This document shows positions 24,041 to 33,247 of a stretch of 64,000 nucleotides of DNA, in pieces. The notes beneath the pieces were generated by a model. The model was not told where the DNA came from and searched no databases. It saw only the letters and a list, made by a program, of their open reading frames with translations. Positions within the stretch are counted from its first letter, which is position 1, and each line of letters begins with the position of its first letter. The DNA lies in NCBI GenBank assembly GCA_963720775.1, contig CAVRGR010000006.1:186001-250000 (forward strand), given 5' to 3'. The DNA is from JAENVT01 sp963720775. Its GTDB lineage: Bacteria; Actinomycetota; Acidimicrobiia; Acidimicrobiales; Ilumatobacteraceae. The position numbers were made by a program, and so were the translations under genes.

Positions 24041-27000
24041 TCACGCCATTGTTCCGGTGACGTCGACGATGAGGTCGGTCGGGGCGAGGGTGTAGAGGCA
24101 GATGGTGCCGGTGGTGGAGAGTTTGGCGATGAGTTCGTTGGGGATGGTTTGGCCGGTGGTGTAGTTGAGGCTGGAGGCCAGGGGTCGTGGGGCGTCGCAT
24201 GGGTAGACGGTGACGAATCCGGTGCCTGCGGCGTCGACGGCGGTGACGTTGACGACGACTGCGGCGGTGTTGGTGGGCACGTTGCCGCGTCCGGCGATTG
24301 GGAGCTCGAGTGTCGAGCCGGCTTGGCGTTGGCCTTGGCCGGTGTACTGGCCGTCGATGGTCGGGTTACCTGGCCGGGTGTCCAACAACCGCGCCGGCAC
24401 CAACGGTGTGTAGCCAGGCGTGGCCGGCAGTGAACCGGTGACGTCGACGATGAGGTCGGTCGGGGCGAGGGTGTAGAGGCAGATGGTGCCGGTGGTGGAG
24501 AGTTTGGCGACGAGTTCGTTGGGGATGGTTTGGCCGGTGGTGTAGTTGAGGCTGGAGGCCAGGGGTCGTGGGGCGTCGCATGGGTAGACGGTGACGAATC
24601 CGGTGCCTGCGGCGTCGACGGCGGTGACGTTGACGACGACTGCGGCGGTGTTGGTGGGCACGTTGCCGCGTCCGGCGATTGGGAGCTCGAGTGTCGAGCC
24701 GGCTTGGCGTTGGCCTTGGCCGGTGTACTGGCCGTCGATGGTCGGGTTACCTGGCCGGGTGTCCAACAACCGCGCCGGCACCAACGGTGTGTAGCCAGGC
24801 GTGGCCGGCAGTGAACCGGTGACGTCGACGATGAGGTCGGTCGGGGCGAGGGTGTAGAGGCAGATGGTGCCGGTGGTGGAGAGTTTGGCGATGAGTTCGT
24901 TGGGGATGGTTTGGCCGGTGGTGTAGTTGAGGCTGGAGGCCAGGGGTCGTGGGGCGTCGCATGGGTAGACGGTGACGAATCCGGTGCCTGCGGCGTCGAC
25001 GGCGGTGACGTTGACGACGACTGCGGCGGTGTTGGTGGGCACGTTGCCGCGTCCGGCGATTGGGAGCTCGAGTGTCGAGCCGGCTTGGCGTTGGCCTTGG
25101 CCGGTGTACTGGCCGTCGATGGTCGGGTTACCTGGCCGGGTGTCCAACAACCGCGCCGGCACCAACGGCACCTCTGGCGCGGGAGCGAGCGCCGCAACCC
25201 CCGCCACCGCAACTGGTGTCAAGAACTTCGAGGGCTGACCGATCTCGCCGTCGCCGTTCGTTCCCCAACACCACACCGTGGTGTCGCTACGTACCGCGCA
25301 GGTGTGGGTCTGGCCGGCGGCGATCTGGGTGACATCGGCCAAGCCGGCAACGGTCGTCGGCGACGGACGATTCGTCGTCGTGCCATCGCCGAGCTGTCCA
25401 TAGCTGTTCGATCCCCAGCACTCGACCGCGCCCGATGGCTCGGCAAGGCAGGTGTGATACGAGCCGGCGCTGACGAGACCACCCGGAGCTCCGGGAACCA
25501 GGGTCGGCGCTGGTTGATTCGACCCGGAGCCGTCTCCGAGCTGACCGCTGCCGTTCGAACCCCAGCAGTACACGTGCAGCAGCCGCGTCGCGCAGGTGTG
25601 ACCGTCACCTGCGTCGACTTGCAAGAAGCTGTTGATGCCGATGTCGACTGCGGTCGGGCTGTTCTTCTCGGCGAACGTGTTGTCACCGATCTGACCACTG
25701 CTGTTGTAGCCCCAGCACATGACCTCGTTGTTGAACAGACGGCTGCAGCTGTGGTTGGTTCCGACGGTGACCGAACCGCCGTTCGACAGTGATGGGATGA
25801 TCGTCGGCGTCAGGTGCTGGTGGGTCGTACCATCGCCCAGCTGGCCGAAGGAATTGCTGCCCCAGCAGTACAGAGCGCCGCCGGTGATGCGGGCGCAGGC
25901 GTGGTTCACGCCGATGGCCACTCGCTCGACCGATGCGATCGCCGGCGTCACGGGTAGCGCCGATTCGGCGACGGTGCCGTCGCCGAGCTGCCCCGAGCCG
26001 TTGCCGCCCCAGCAGCGCATCGTTCCGTCGGAGAGCGCCGCACACGCGCTGCTTGCGCCGGCATCGATGACTTTCGCCGTGGAGATCCCGACGACACCGA
26101 TCGGTCCGACCGTCGGCAGCATGTTTCCATCACCGAGCTGTCCGCTGTCATTGCGACCCCAGCAATGAACGGTTCCCGCTTGAAGGAGCGCACACGTGAA
26201 GTCGCCGCCGGCAACGATGTCGGTTGCACCGACCAGCCCCGGCACGACAGTGGCGGTCAACACGGGGTCCGGCAGACCGGCGCCGACTTGGCCGTGTCTG
26301 CTCCGGCCCCAGCACATCACTGCGCCGCTGACTCTGATCGCGCAGGCATGGTTTGCTCCCGAGGCGATGGCCACAGCGTCGCCCAAACCCGAGACGGGCG
26401 TGGGGATTGTGTACTGAACGTCCTCGGTGCCGTTGCCGAGGTGGCCGTATTCTCCGGAGCCCCAGCAGTAGGCGTGCCCGTCGGCGGCTACCGCGCACGA
26501 GTCTTCGCCGCCGGCGCTGATGTCGGTGACCCCGTGGAGCGCCAACGTGTGGTGCAGCCCCGACGCACCACCATTGGTTCCGTCGCCGAGCTGTCCGTAG
26601 TAGCCGTCTCCCCAGCAGAACGTCTCTCCGACGAGCTGTCGAGCGCAGGTGTGGTACTCCGACGCCGTGATCTCGGCAATGTCGGTCAATCCGGCCACCT
26701 CAACGGGTACTGGGGAGCTGGCCCCGATCGACCAGTCGCCCAGTTGCCCGTCGCCGTTGCTGCCCCAGCAACTGGCCACTCCGGTGACCCGAACCGCGGA
26801 TGTGTCGGAGTCGCCTGCATCGACGGAGATCGCGTCGACGATGCCGACGACGTCGACCGGCGTAGACGACGCGAAGTCGGAGTTGTCGCCCAACTCGCCG
26901 ACGGAGTTGTTGCCCCAGCAACGGATCGATCCGGTCGAGAGAACGGCGCAGGCATGCGCTCCGCCGACGGCGATGGAAACGGCATCGGTGATGCCGATCA

Positions 27001-27400
27001 CTGCAACCGGCACGGACGAGGCGATGTTGTAGCCATTCCCGAGCTCGCCGCCGTTTCCGGCGCCCCAACACCATGCCGTTCCGTTGAGGGTTCGGGCACA
27101 TGTCGTAGCGGCGCCCGCAGCGACCTCCACGACATTGGCGAGCCCGCTTACTTCAACGGGCGCGACCGATGGTGTGTTGGTGCCGTTGCCGAGCTGTCCA
27201 ACGGTGTTGTCACCCCAACACCACACGTGGCCGTCGGCCCCGACCATGCAGGTGTGATCGTCCCCGGCGGTGAGCACGTTGGCGATGAGCGGCGGGCCGG
27301 AGATGGATGCGGCCGATGACGCGCTCGGGACGATGACACAGCACGCCATCGCCGCGACAACGGTGGTGGCGAGACGGCTGCGGCGCAGGGTGGAACTCAT
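24041..27400 (-). CDS. secreted RCC1-repeat protein with triplicated C-terminal domain
   Basis: 1119 residues. A signal peptide covers residues 1-30 ('VVAAMACCVIVPSASSA'). Residues 40-740 hold 14 RCC1-type repeats, each with a CWG motif ('WCWGDNTVGQLGNG', 'YCWGSNSFGQLGDG'), enough for two seven-bladed propellers. The last ~380 residues are three tandem copies of a 127-residue domain starting 'PLVPARLLDTRPGNPTIDG' and ending 'LAPTDLIVDVTG'. This domain is common at the ends of exported Acidimicrobiia-type proteins and may act in surface retention. It lies downstream of the subtilase gene on the same strand, separated by 398 bp. Probably a surface protein; ligand unknown. Confidence 0.88.
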   Translation of the reverse strand: MSSTLRRSRLATTVVAAMACCVIVPSASSAASISGPPLIANVLTAGDDHTCMVGADGHVWCWGDNTVGQLGNGTNTPSVAPVEVSGLANVVEVAAGAATTCARTLNGTAWCWGAGNGGELGNGYNIASSVPVAVIGITDAVSIAVGGAHACAVLSTGSIRCWGNNSVGELGDNSDFASSTPVDVVGIVDAISVDAGDSDTSAVRVTGVASCWGSNGDGQLGDWSIGASSPVPVEVAGLTDIAEITASEYHTCARQLVGETFCWGDGYYGQLGDGTNGGASGLHHTLALHGVTDISAGGEDSCAVAADGHAYCWGSGEYGHLGNGTEDVQYTIPTPVSGLGDAVAIASGANHACAIRVSGAVMCWGRSRHGQVGAGLPDPVLTATVVPGLVGATDIVAGGDFTCALLQAGTVHCWGRNDSGQLGDGNMLPTVGPIGVVGISTAKVIDAGASSACAALSDGTMRCWGGNGSGQLGDGTVAESALPVTPAIASVERVAIGVNHACARITGGALYCWGSNSFGQLGDGTTHQHLTPTIIPSLSNGGSVTVGTNHSCSRLFNNEVMCWGYNSSGQIGDNTFAEKNSPTAVDIGINSFLQVDAGDGHTCATRLLHVYCWGSNGSGQLGDGSGSNQPAPTLVPGAPGGLVSAGSYHTCLAEPSGAVECWGSNSYGQLGDGTTTNRPSPTTVAGLADVTQIAAGQTHTCAVRSDTTVWCWGTNGDGEIGQPSKFLTPVAVAGVAALAPAPEVPLVPARLLDTRPGNPTIDGQYTGQGQRQAGSTLELPIAGRGNVPTNTAAVVVNVTAVDAAGTGFVTVYPCDAPRPLASSLNYTTGQTIPNELIAKLSTTGTICLYTLAPTDLIVDVTGSLPATPGYTPLVPARLLDTRPGNPTIDGQYTGQGQRQAGSTLELPIAGRGNVPTNTAAVVVNVTAVDAAGTGFVTVYPCDAPRPLASSLNYTTGQTIPNELVAKLSTTGTICLYTLAPTDLIVDVTGSLPATPGYTPLVPARLLDTRPGNPTIDGQYTGQGQRQAGSTLELPIAGRGNVPTNTAAVVVNVTAVDAAGTGFVTVYPCDAPRPLASSLNYTTGQTIPNELIAKLSTTGTICLYTLAPTDLIVDVTGTMA
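24056..25168 (-). repeat. three near-identical 381-bp tandem units inside the RCC1 gene
   Basis: The blocks recur with a period of 381 bp (for example 24210, 24591 and 24972). The only difference I could find between units is an ATG/ACG base pair at the Ile/Val codon ('NELIAKL' versus 'NELVAKL'). Such identity at DNA level implies very recent duplication or gene conversion. The third copy diverges where it joins the propeller region near 25168. Assemblies can collapse or expand such repeats, so copy number is uncertain. Confidence 0.9.
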
Positions 27401-27529
27401 GACGAATGCTCCTTGGGTGTCGTCGCTGATGCGACGATCGATCGTTGTGTGCGCCTCTCGATCCAGTCGGGCGCGCCGAGATACGCGGTCGACGCCGATG
27501 TGATCTGTTCATCATCAAACGCAGCCAGC

Positions 27530-27690
27530 CGGTGACGTCGACGATGAGGTCGGTGGGGTCGAGGGTGTCGAGGCAGATGGTGCGGTGGTGGAGAGTTTGG
27601 CGATGAGTTCGTTGGGGATGGTTTGGCCGGTGGTGTATTTGAGGCTGGAGGCCAGGGGTCGTGTGGCGTCGCATGGGCAGCCAGTCGAGT
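27530..27690 (-). pseudogene. decayed fourth copy of the C-terminal repeat domain
   Basis: In the 398-bp gap between the RCC1 and subtilase genes, the minus strand reads 'RPLASSLKYTTGQTIPNELI', 'AKLSTT', then after a one- or two-base deletion 'ICLDTLDPTDLIVDVTGWL'. This is the second half of the 127-residue domain repeated at the end of the RCC1 protein. It has a frameshift and no start. It may be the remnant of a former C-terminal domain of another exported gene. Nothing else is seen in the gap. Confidence 0.7.
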
Positions 27691-27798
27691 CGTGGCGGAT
27701 ACATCGAGGCCGAAAACGCGAGGAGGCGAGGCACCGACCATTCGCCTCCAGCGATGATTCGGTGACTCGCCTCGCGGTGAGCCGGGATGACGCGTGCG

Positions 27799-29343
27799 TC
27801 AGCAGGCGACGGGGTTCGCCGTGGCCGGATCGGAGATCTTCGCGTTCAATGACTGCAAGACGATGGCGGTGCCTTGTTCGACCGTGGTCGTGCCGCACTG
27901 GGGCAGGGGGTCGGTTCCGCCGGCGATGAGGACATCGCGGGCGGCTCGCGCCGAGTATCCGGTCTCCGACATCAGTTCGGCGATGGTCCCGCCAGTCAGC
28001 GGCGTGGCAAACGAAGTGCCGCTGACCAACGCCTTCCCGAGGATGATGTCGCCCCCGTACTCGAAGCGATAGCCGTTGACGTGTGTCGTCGGCAGATCCA
28101 CGCCAGGCGCGTAGACATCAACGGTCGAGCCGCGGTTCGAGAAGTCGGCAACGGGTCCGGTCTTGGATTCGCTGGACCACGGGCTGCCATCACCGTCAGC
28201 CGTACCATCGAGGGCCCCGACGCTGAGCACCGACTCGAACGCGGCCGGATAGTGCGGCCGGGTGCTGGCTTCGTTTCCGGCCGAGGCGACGATCAACATG
28301 CCCCCTGCCTTGTGTGGATCGAACTTGTCGACCACTTCGACCACTGCTTCCATGCCGATCGGTTGCAGCACCGCACCTGGAGTCGTCGGCTTGAGGTCGC
28401 AGGCGGCAGCACCGAATGAGTTGATCAGCACGTTGGGATAGTTGGCCATGGAAAGTGTGCGCAACGACGATGCGATCGCCCGCGCCGCGGAGACGTCGGT
28501 GAGCAGCCCGGTTCGATCACTGATCCGCACGTTCTGGATCGTCGCTCCGGGGGCAACCGTGGTGAGTACGCCACTGATTCCCTGGCCGTGCCCGGCCGCC
28601 GGGAAGTCGACCATCTTCGTGCCGTTGTTGACCAGATCGACGAGGTCGTTGTCGGTGCTCGACAGTTTCGTCGTGGTCGGCAGGTTTGTCGGATCCGAGG
28701 CGAACAACCCGGTGTCGTAGACCTCGATCTTGACGCCCGTCCCGACCTTCTGGTTGGACGGAGTGCGGGTGTTGCGTGGCGTAGCGAGCGCCGACGTCTT
28801 CTCGGGATAGCCGTACGGGAAGTAGTGGGTGTACGGCCCGTCGAAGGTTTCTGCGTAGTCGGGCGAGGCGATCTTGCCGGAGTCGTTGCGCAGGTGGCGC
28901 GCCAGGCCCAAGATGTCGTGGTGCAACCCGCCACCCCGGGGAAGCAGCGTGACGGAGACAACTGGGACGATCGCAGGGCCACCCGGAGGCGTCGGGAAGG
29001 TGATGGTCTCGATCGGTCCGACGTAGTTGACCGCGGTGCCGTACATCGCGTGCAGCGTGTTGTTGACCGTCGTCGTCACGCTGGCGTTCGACGCCGTCGT
29101 GCGCAGGACGATCCGGTCGTTGCGATAGGCCACGGCATCGGTTGCGCCTGCCATGCAGTTGGTTGACTGGTCAACGGTGACCGCCGGGCTCACGGCGGCG
29201 AGCCAGGCCATGGTGTCGACCTCGGTTGCCGTTCCGGCACCGACGCTGCCTGCGAGCCCGATGGTGGCACACAGGATCGCCGTGGTGCTCAGGAACCCTG
29301 CGGCGCAGCGGCGAAATGTTGGGCGGATCGTCGTCATTGTCAT
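27799..29343 (-). CDS. secreted S8 subtilisin-like serine protease
   Basis: 514 residues. The signal peptide is residues 1-36 ('LSTTAILCATIGLAGSVGAG'). A pro-region of about 150 residues precedes the catalytic domain. The triad is Asp210 ('IEVYDTGLF'), His252 ('AAGHGQGISGVL') and Ser444 ('LVSGTSFATPLTGG'), with oxyanion Asn357 ('VASAGNE'). The protein is complete and probably released or surface-bound. It follows the sigma factor and small acidic protein genes closely on the same strand, so it is a likely output of that regulatory unit. Confidence 0.93.
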   Translation of the reverse strand: MTMTTIRPTFRRCAAGFLSTTAILCATIGLAGSVGAGTATEVDTMAWLAAVSPAVTVDQSTNCMAGATDAVAYRNDRIVLRTTASNASVTTTVNNTLHAMYGTAVNYVGPIETITFPTPPGGPAIVPVVSVTLLPRGGGLHHDILGLARHLRNDSGKIASPDYAETFDGPYTHYFPYGYPEKTSALATPRNTRTPSNQKVGTGVKIEVYDTGLFASDPTNLPTTTKLSSTDNDLVDLVNNGTKMVDFPAAGHGQGISGVLTTVAPGATIQNVRISDRTGLLTDVSAARAIASSLRTLSMANYPNVLINSFGAAACDLKPTTPGAVLQPIGMEAVVEVVDKFDPHKAGGMLIVASAGNEASTRPHYPAAFESVLSVGALDGTADGDGSPWSSESKTGPVADFSNRGSTVDVYAPGVDLPTTHVNGYRFEYGGDIILGKALVSGTSFATPLTGGTIAELMSETGYSARAARDVLIAGGTDPLPQCGTTTVEQGTAIVLQSLNAKISDPATANPVAC

Positions 29344-29365
29344 GCTTCCTCGTAAGTGGTGATTC

Positions 29366-29842
29366 CTAGATCACGAACCAGTCGGTGTGGATACGTCGGC
29401 CATCGGAGAGCTCGAGCTCGAGGCGGATCGATCCCGACAGTTCATCGCTGAGCTCGAACGCGCCAAGCGCGTCAATCAGGGAAGACGTCGCCGCGCCCGC
29501 CGTTGTGCGGGCGACGACCGATTGTGCCTCGCCGCCGAGCAGTTGGCCGTGCAGGCCGGTGCCCGACGGAGTGATCTCGATGACACAGCTGCCGTCGCCG
29601 ACCACGAACTCGAACGTGGTGGACGACGTCACTGCACCCCGCGTGCCGACCGCTTCGCCGATCGGCTGGTCGAGCAGTTCAGCGAGCTCGGAGTCGACGT
29701 CGATCCAGGCCAACAGCCCTTCGCAACGCGATGCAAGATCGATCGGCGGTCGCGGACCGCCGATCGCGTCAGCCAGCGCCTCCATCAGAAGGCGGTCTGA
29801 CGAGGACATCTCGTCGTCAGCGTCGCTCACGGCCCTCCTCAT
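29366..29842 (-). CDS. small acidic protein between sigma factor and subtilase genes
   Basis: 158 residues from ATG 29842. The first half is helical and acidic ('SELAELLDQPIGEAVG'). The second half is beta-rich ('FEFVVGDGSCVIEITPSGTG', 'LSGSIRLELELSDGRRIHTDW'). No membrane segment or zinc motif is visible. Its place directly after an ECF-type sigma gene suggests a partner or regulator of that sigma factor, but the fold is not that of known zinc or membrane anti-sigma factors. Function not assigned. Confidence 0.7.
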   Translation of the reverse strand: MRRAVSDADDEMSSSDRLLMEALADAIGGPRPPIDLASRCEGLLAWIDVDSELAELLDQPIGEAVGTRGAVTSSTTFEFVVGDGSCVIEITPSGTGLHGQLLGGEAQSVVARTTAGAATSSLIDALGAFELSDELSGSIRLELELSDGRRIHTDWFVI

Positions 29843-29902
29843 GATCCTGGTGTCGGACGCGAAGCATGATCCATCCACGGACTTCCGGATACATGAACTT
29901 GG

Positions 29903-30481
29903 TCACAAGCGGCCACCGATCTCGAGACCCTCAGGAAGGAGGCGGCGCAGCTGCTCGAGGCATCGTTGGCGAGTCGGACCGAGCGAACCACGAGGACGAT
30001 CGAGCGCTGCGGCGATCTCGTCGTACGACATCGGGGGGTCCACCAGCATCAGGGTCAGCAGCTGGCGACAATCGTCACCCAACCGAGCAAAGGCGCTGCG
30101 CAAAGCGACGGCCTGCTCGGCCTTGATCAAACCATCGGCTGCGGGCGGAGCGTCGGCGGCGCGGGCTTCCCAGCCCTCGCCAACGGGGACGGTGCGCCTC
30201 CGAGTCACCAAGCGGCGACCCTCGTTGCGCACGATCATGCACAGCCACGGACCAACCGAGGACGCGTCACGCAACTGATCCGAGCGCTCGAGGAAGCGCA
30301 GCCACGCGGTCTGCACCAGATCCTCCGCCGTCGCCTGGTCGATGTCGAACGACCGTGCCACGCCGAACATCTTGGGAGTGTGCCGGCGAAGGAGGTCGGA
30401 CCACGCGGCCTCACGGGTCGCTCCGCCGGTTCGAATCATGCCGACCAGCTCGTCGTCTGCGCACGAGGACAACCCTGACAT
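29903..30481 (-). CDS. RNA polymerase sigma factor, ECF type
   Basis: 192 residues. Region 2 is 'LLRRHTPKMFGVARSFDIDQ' and 'AEDLVQTAWLRFLERSDQLR' with core-binding and -10 recognition helices. Region 4 near the C-terminus is 'LGDDCRQLLTLMLVDPPMSY' and 'DEIAAALDRPRGSLGPTRQR', the -35 recognition helix-turn-helix. The gene starts 2 bp after the CHAT gene stop, so the two are co-transcribed. The genes just downstream (acidic protein, subtilase) are candidates for its regulon. Confidence 0.9.
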   Translation of the reverse strand: MSGLSSCADDELVGMIRTGGATREAAWSDLLRRHTPKMFGVARSFDIDQATAEDLVQTAWLRFLERSDQLRDASSVGPWLCMIVRNEGRRLVTRRRTVPVGEGWEARAADAPPAADGLIKAEQAVALRSAFARLGDDCRQLLTLMLVDPPMSYDEIAAALDRPRGSLGPTRQRCLEQLRRLLPEGLEIGGRL

Positions 30482-30483
30482 GA

Positions 30484-32166
30484 CTATCCGGCTCCAAGGG
30501 TGACGAGGCCCGCCATCGTCAGACTAAACCTGTCGGAACACCCCCGTTGACGGGCCAGTGAGGCCGATGCCGTGGTGCCGCGGACGAGATCGTGATGGAG
30601 CTCCTCCATGGCAGTGCGAGTCTCGGCGGTGTCGGGAAGGGGTCCGAGCGCCGCGACGATGGTCCTGGCACCCATGTTGAGCAGTGTTCCCGCCAGACCG
30701 TGCAGCTGCGCCCCGACGCGACCGCTGACGGCGCCGGACTCGCAAGTCGCCAGCACGATGGTTGACGGAACGCTCTGGAGACGTTCCAGTTCGTAGACGG
30801 TCAGGTGGCCGTCGATCAGCTCGATCGTCGACCACAGCGGGTTGTCGTGACGAAATGATCCATGGGCAACGAAGTGCGCCACGTCGTGCTGAGCCAATGC
30901 TGTTCCGACGTTGGCGACGGTGGCCTCGTCACCCGACAGAACCTTGGGCCGGCGGTGGCACCTGGCGACTGCACGCGCCTCGGCGTCGGCCTCGACAAGG
31001 CGCGGACCGGCGACGACGAGTGCCGATGCCGGAGGCGATCGGTGGCCCGACGCCGCTTTGATCCACCAGCGAACGGAAGGCGCAAGCGTGAACGAACGAC
31101 CGTGCAGTGACGGAAGCGCTGCCCAGGGCAGTGCGTGTAGCTCGACCGGCACGACCAGCACGATGTGCTCGCTCTTGAGTCGAAGTGGCTGGATCAGTGC
31201 GTCGTCGAGCGCGGCCACGGCCGCGGCGAAGGCACGCTGCCGGGCCGAGACGACCGCAGGACCGGCCCCCACCGCGGACATGCCGCGCATCGCAGCGGTC
31301 GCTCGCTCGACGTCCGCGAACACCACACGCGGGTCGCCCAACTGGCACAAGCGAGCGCGCCGACGATCGGCCACCACCGCCACCAGTTTGTCGACCGAGG
31401 CGACGATCGAGACGACCTCGGCGTCGCCGATCGCATCATTCAACTGGGCCAGATCCGGCAGTGCCACGGCGGGCGCGCCGGCGCGCACCTCTTTCATCCA
31501 CTCTGCTCGCATCGACTGCTCGACAAGCGCCTGTCGTCGACGGAGCTCACCTGTCGGTGCCCCCGCACGCTCGGCTCGACGCAGTTCGCCGGCGACCGTG
31601 CGCAGCCGAGCGAAGTCGGTCGCTGCCACCTCGTCGTGTGGCGGTAGCGCCGGCTGCGACACCCGGCCGGCCGCCCGCGCTCGCTCCATCCACGCCAGGG
31701 CGCGCATCGGTCGAGTCTCCATGGATGCCAGGCGACACGCCAGCTGCACAATTGATCGAGCCTGGCCGGCGATGGCAGCTCCGGCGTCGCCGGCCCCGCG
31801 TAGCAGCCGGGTCGACTCCAAGGTGTCGAGGGCCTTGCGGAGCTCGCGTCTGGCCCCGGGGAGGTCGCCCTGCTGCAGCCGAACCGTGGCGACGGCGTGG
31901 TGGCTGGCAAGGCGTGGCTGCATGAGCCGCACACGCCGAGCCGCGTTTGCGGCGAGCTGCCCTTGACGATCGGCGCGGTCGACCAGATCACGCCGGCAGG
32001 CAGCCACCGCCGCGAGCGATCGTGCGTACAGCTCACCGCGAACGTCGCCTGCCGCCGACATCGAATCGGCCAGCGACTCGAGGCGATCGAGTGCAGGCTC
32101 GTCGAGGCCACCGCTCTCATGTTGTGACCGGGTCGCCTCGAGCAGCGCTGCTCGCTCCCAACCCAC
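30484..32166 (-). CDS. CHAT-domain protein (C-terminal part of a split TPR-CHAT gene)
   Basis: 560 residues. The N-terminal ~250 residues are helical repeats. The C-terminal CHAT peptidase domain has the catalytic His in 'VAHFVAHGSFRHDNPLW' and Cys in 'STIVLATCESGAVSGRVG'. CHAT is a caspase/separase-like protease fold usually fused to TPRs. The reading frame upstream of its first Met continues as 'LRAALDEWFAARQSVGWERA', overlapping the end of the TPR frame. The two were probably one protein of about 870 residues, separated here by a one-base frameshift near 32200-32235. It precedes the sigma gene by 2 bp. Confidence 0.85.
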   Translation of the reverse strand: MGWERAALLEATRSQHESGGLDEPALDRLESLADSMSAAGDVRGELYARSLAAVAACRRDLVDRADRQGQLAANAARRVRLMQPRLASHHAVATVRLQQGDLPGARRELRKALDTLESTRLLRGAGDAGAAIAGQARSIVQLACRLASMETRPMRALAWMERARAAGRVSQPALPPHDEVAATDFARLRTVAGELRRAERAGAPTGELRRRQALVEQSMRAEWMKEVRAGAPAVALPDLAQLNDAIGDAEVVSIVASVDKLVAVVADRRRARLCQLGDPRVVFADVERATAAMRGMSAVGAGPAVVSARQRAFAAAVAALDDALIQPLRLKSEHIVLVVPVELHALPWAALPSLHGRSFTLAPSVRWWIKAASGHRSPPASALVVAGPRLVEADAEARAVARCHRRPKVLSGDEATVANVGTALAQHDVAHFVAHGSFRHDNPLWSTIELIDGHLTVYELERLQSVPSTIVLATCESGAVSGRVGAQLHGLAGTLLNMGARTIVAALGPLPDTAETRTAMEELHHDLVRGTTASASLARQRGCSDRFSLTMAGLVTLGAG

Positions 32167-33091
32167 GCTCTGGCGGGCCGCGAACCACTCGTCGAGCGCG
32201 GCGCGCAGCGTCGAGAGCAGCGGAGTAGTCGCCCTCGAGTCGCGCGGCCTCGGCGACGGCCACGAGTGCCTCAGCTGCCGCCGAGTGGTTGCCCTCGGCC
32301 TGTAGTCGGCGTACGGCGTCAGCGGAGAACGTCAAGGCATCGGCGCTCAGCCCTCCGACGAGGAGCGCCTCGGCCCGTGAGAGCAGTGGAATCGAGGCGT
32401 CGTGCCCGAGCTCGATGAACTGCAGCGACACCTCGTCGAACAAGTCGAGCGCCCGGGGAAGGTCACCCATCGTGGCGAGCGCACAGCCGAGGTCGTGGCG
32501 CGTCTGCAATGCCGCGAACTCCTGCTCGACCGAGCGATACAGGGCCTCCGCCTCCTCGAAGTCGGAGACCGCACCGGCGAGCTCACCGCGGCCCACGCGA
32601 AGGCCGCCGCGATTGGCCAACATGCGGGCCAGGTAGAGGGAGTTCCCTTGGCGGCGCAGACGTGGGATGACGCGGGCGAGGATCTGGAGCGCCTCGTCGG
32701 TCCGGCCGGCGTCGCCGCACAGCGCGGCGCGCTGCAACTCGGCGACGTCGCGCAGCTGCGCCGATCCGAGCCGGTCGACGTCGTCGAGATGGGCGAACGC
32801 CGCGGGCCACCGCCCGGCAATCGAGAGCACACCGGCGAGCGCCAAGTGGGCATCCGCGGCCAGCTCGTCATCGCCGGCCACTCCCGCTGCAGAGATCGCC
32901 TCGATCAGCGAGTGCTCGGCGAGATCGATCTCACCCAGCATTCGCAACGATCGCCCGAGCACGGCGTGGGCGCGGCTGAGCCGAGGCCAATCGTTGCCGG
33001 CACGAGCGTCGGCCGCCACCTCCCGCGCCTCACGGGCGACGCGAGCCGGATCGTTACCGATCGAGGCGGCCAGTTCGGCCAGGTGATCCAC
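32117..33091 (-). CDS. TPR protein (N-terminal part of a split TPR-CHAT gene)
   Basis: About 325 residues from GTG 33091 ('VDHLAELAASIGNDPARVAR'); the frame extends to 33205 but the first part is not protein-like. The body is tandem TPR helices ('LSRAHAVLGRSLRMLGEIDL', 'HLALAGVLSIAGRWPAAFAH', 'HDLGCALATMGDLPRALDLF'). The last ~20 residues ('RRVVRGPPERGLG...') are not TPR-like, which fits a frameshift into the wrong frame just before the CHAT frame takes over. If so, the TPRs would be the sensor part of the CHAT protease. Confidence 0.75.
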   Translation of the reverse strand: MDHLAELAASIGNDPARVAREAREVAADARAGNDWPRLSRAHAVLGRSLRMLGEIDLAEHSLIEAISAAGVAGDDELAADAHLALAGVLSIAGRWPAAFAHLDDVDRLGSAQLRDVAELQRAALCGDAGRTDEALQILARVIPRLRRQGNSLYLARMLANRGGLRVGRGELAGAVSDFEEAEALYRSVEQEFAALQTRHDLGCALATMGDLPRALDLFDEVSLQFIELGHDASIPLLSRAEALLVGGLSADALTFSADAVRRLQAEGNHSAAAEALVAVAEAARLEGDYSAALDAARRARRVVRGPPERGLGASSAARGDPVTT

Positions 33092-33247
33092 GTCGCCAGA
33101 GTAGACGTCGCCCCGGTTGTTGCGTTGGTGGATAGCGTGCCAGCAGTGACGATGTCGAGATGAAATGCCGTCGTCCCGTTGAACAGTCTGGGTGCAACGT
33201 TTCACACCGTTGCTGATCGGCGCGGCCGTGCCGGCACGCCGTCGGCC

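Noticed and set aside
24056..25168. Tandem repeats considered as a CRISPR or satellite array
   Set aside because: Units are 381 bp, in frame, without spacers, and encode a 127-residue domain.
23596..25212. 538-residue minus-strand frame with three repeats
   Set aside because: It is an alternative frame through the 381-bp repeats of the RCC1 gene and is full of Ser/Pro/Thr; the RCC1 frame has clear domains.
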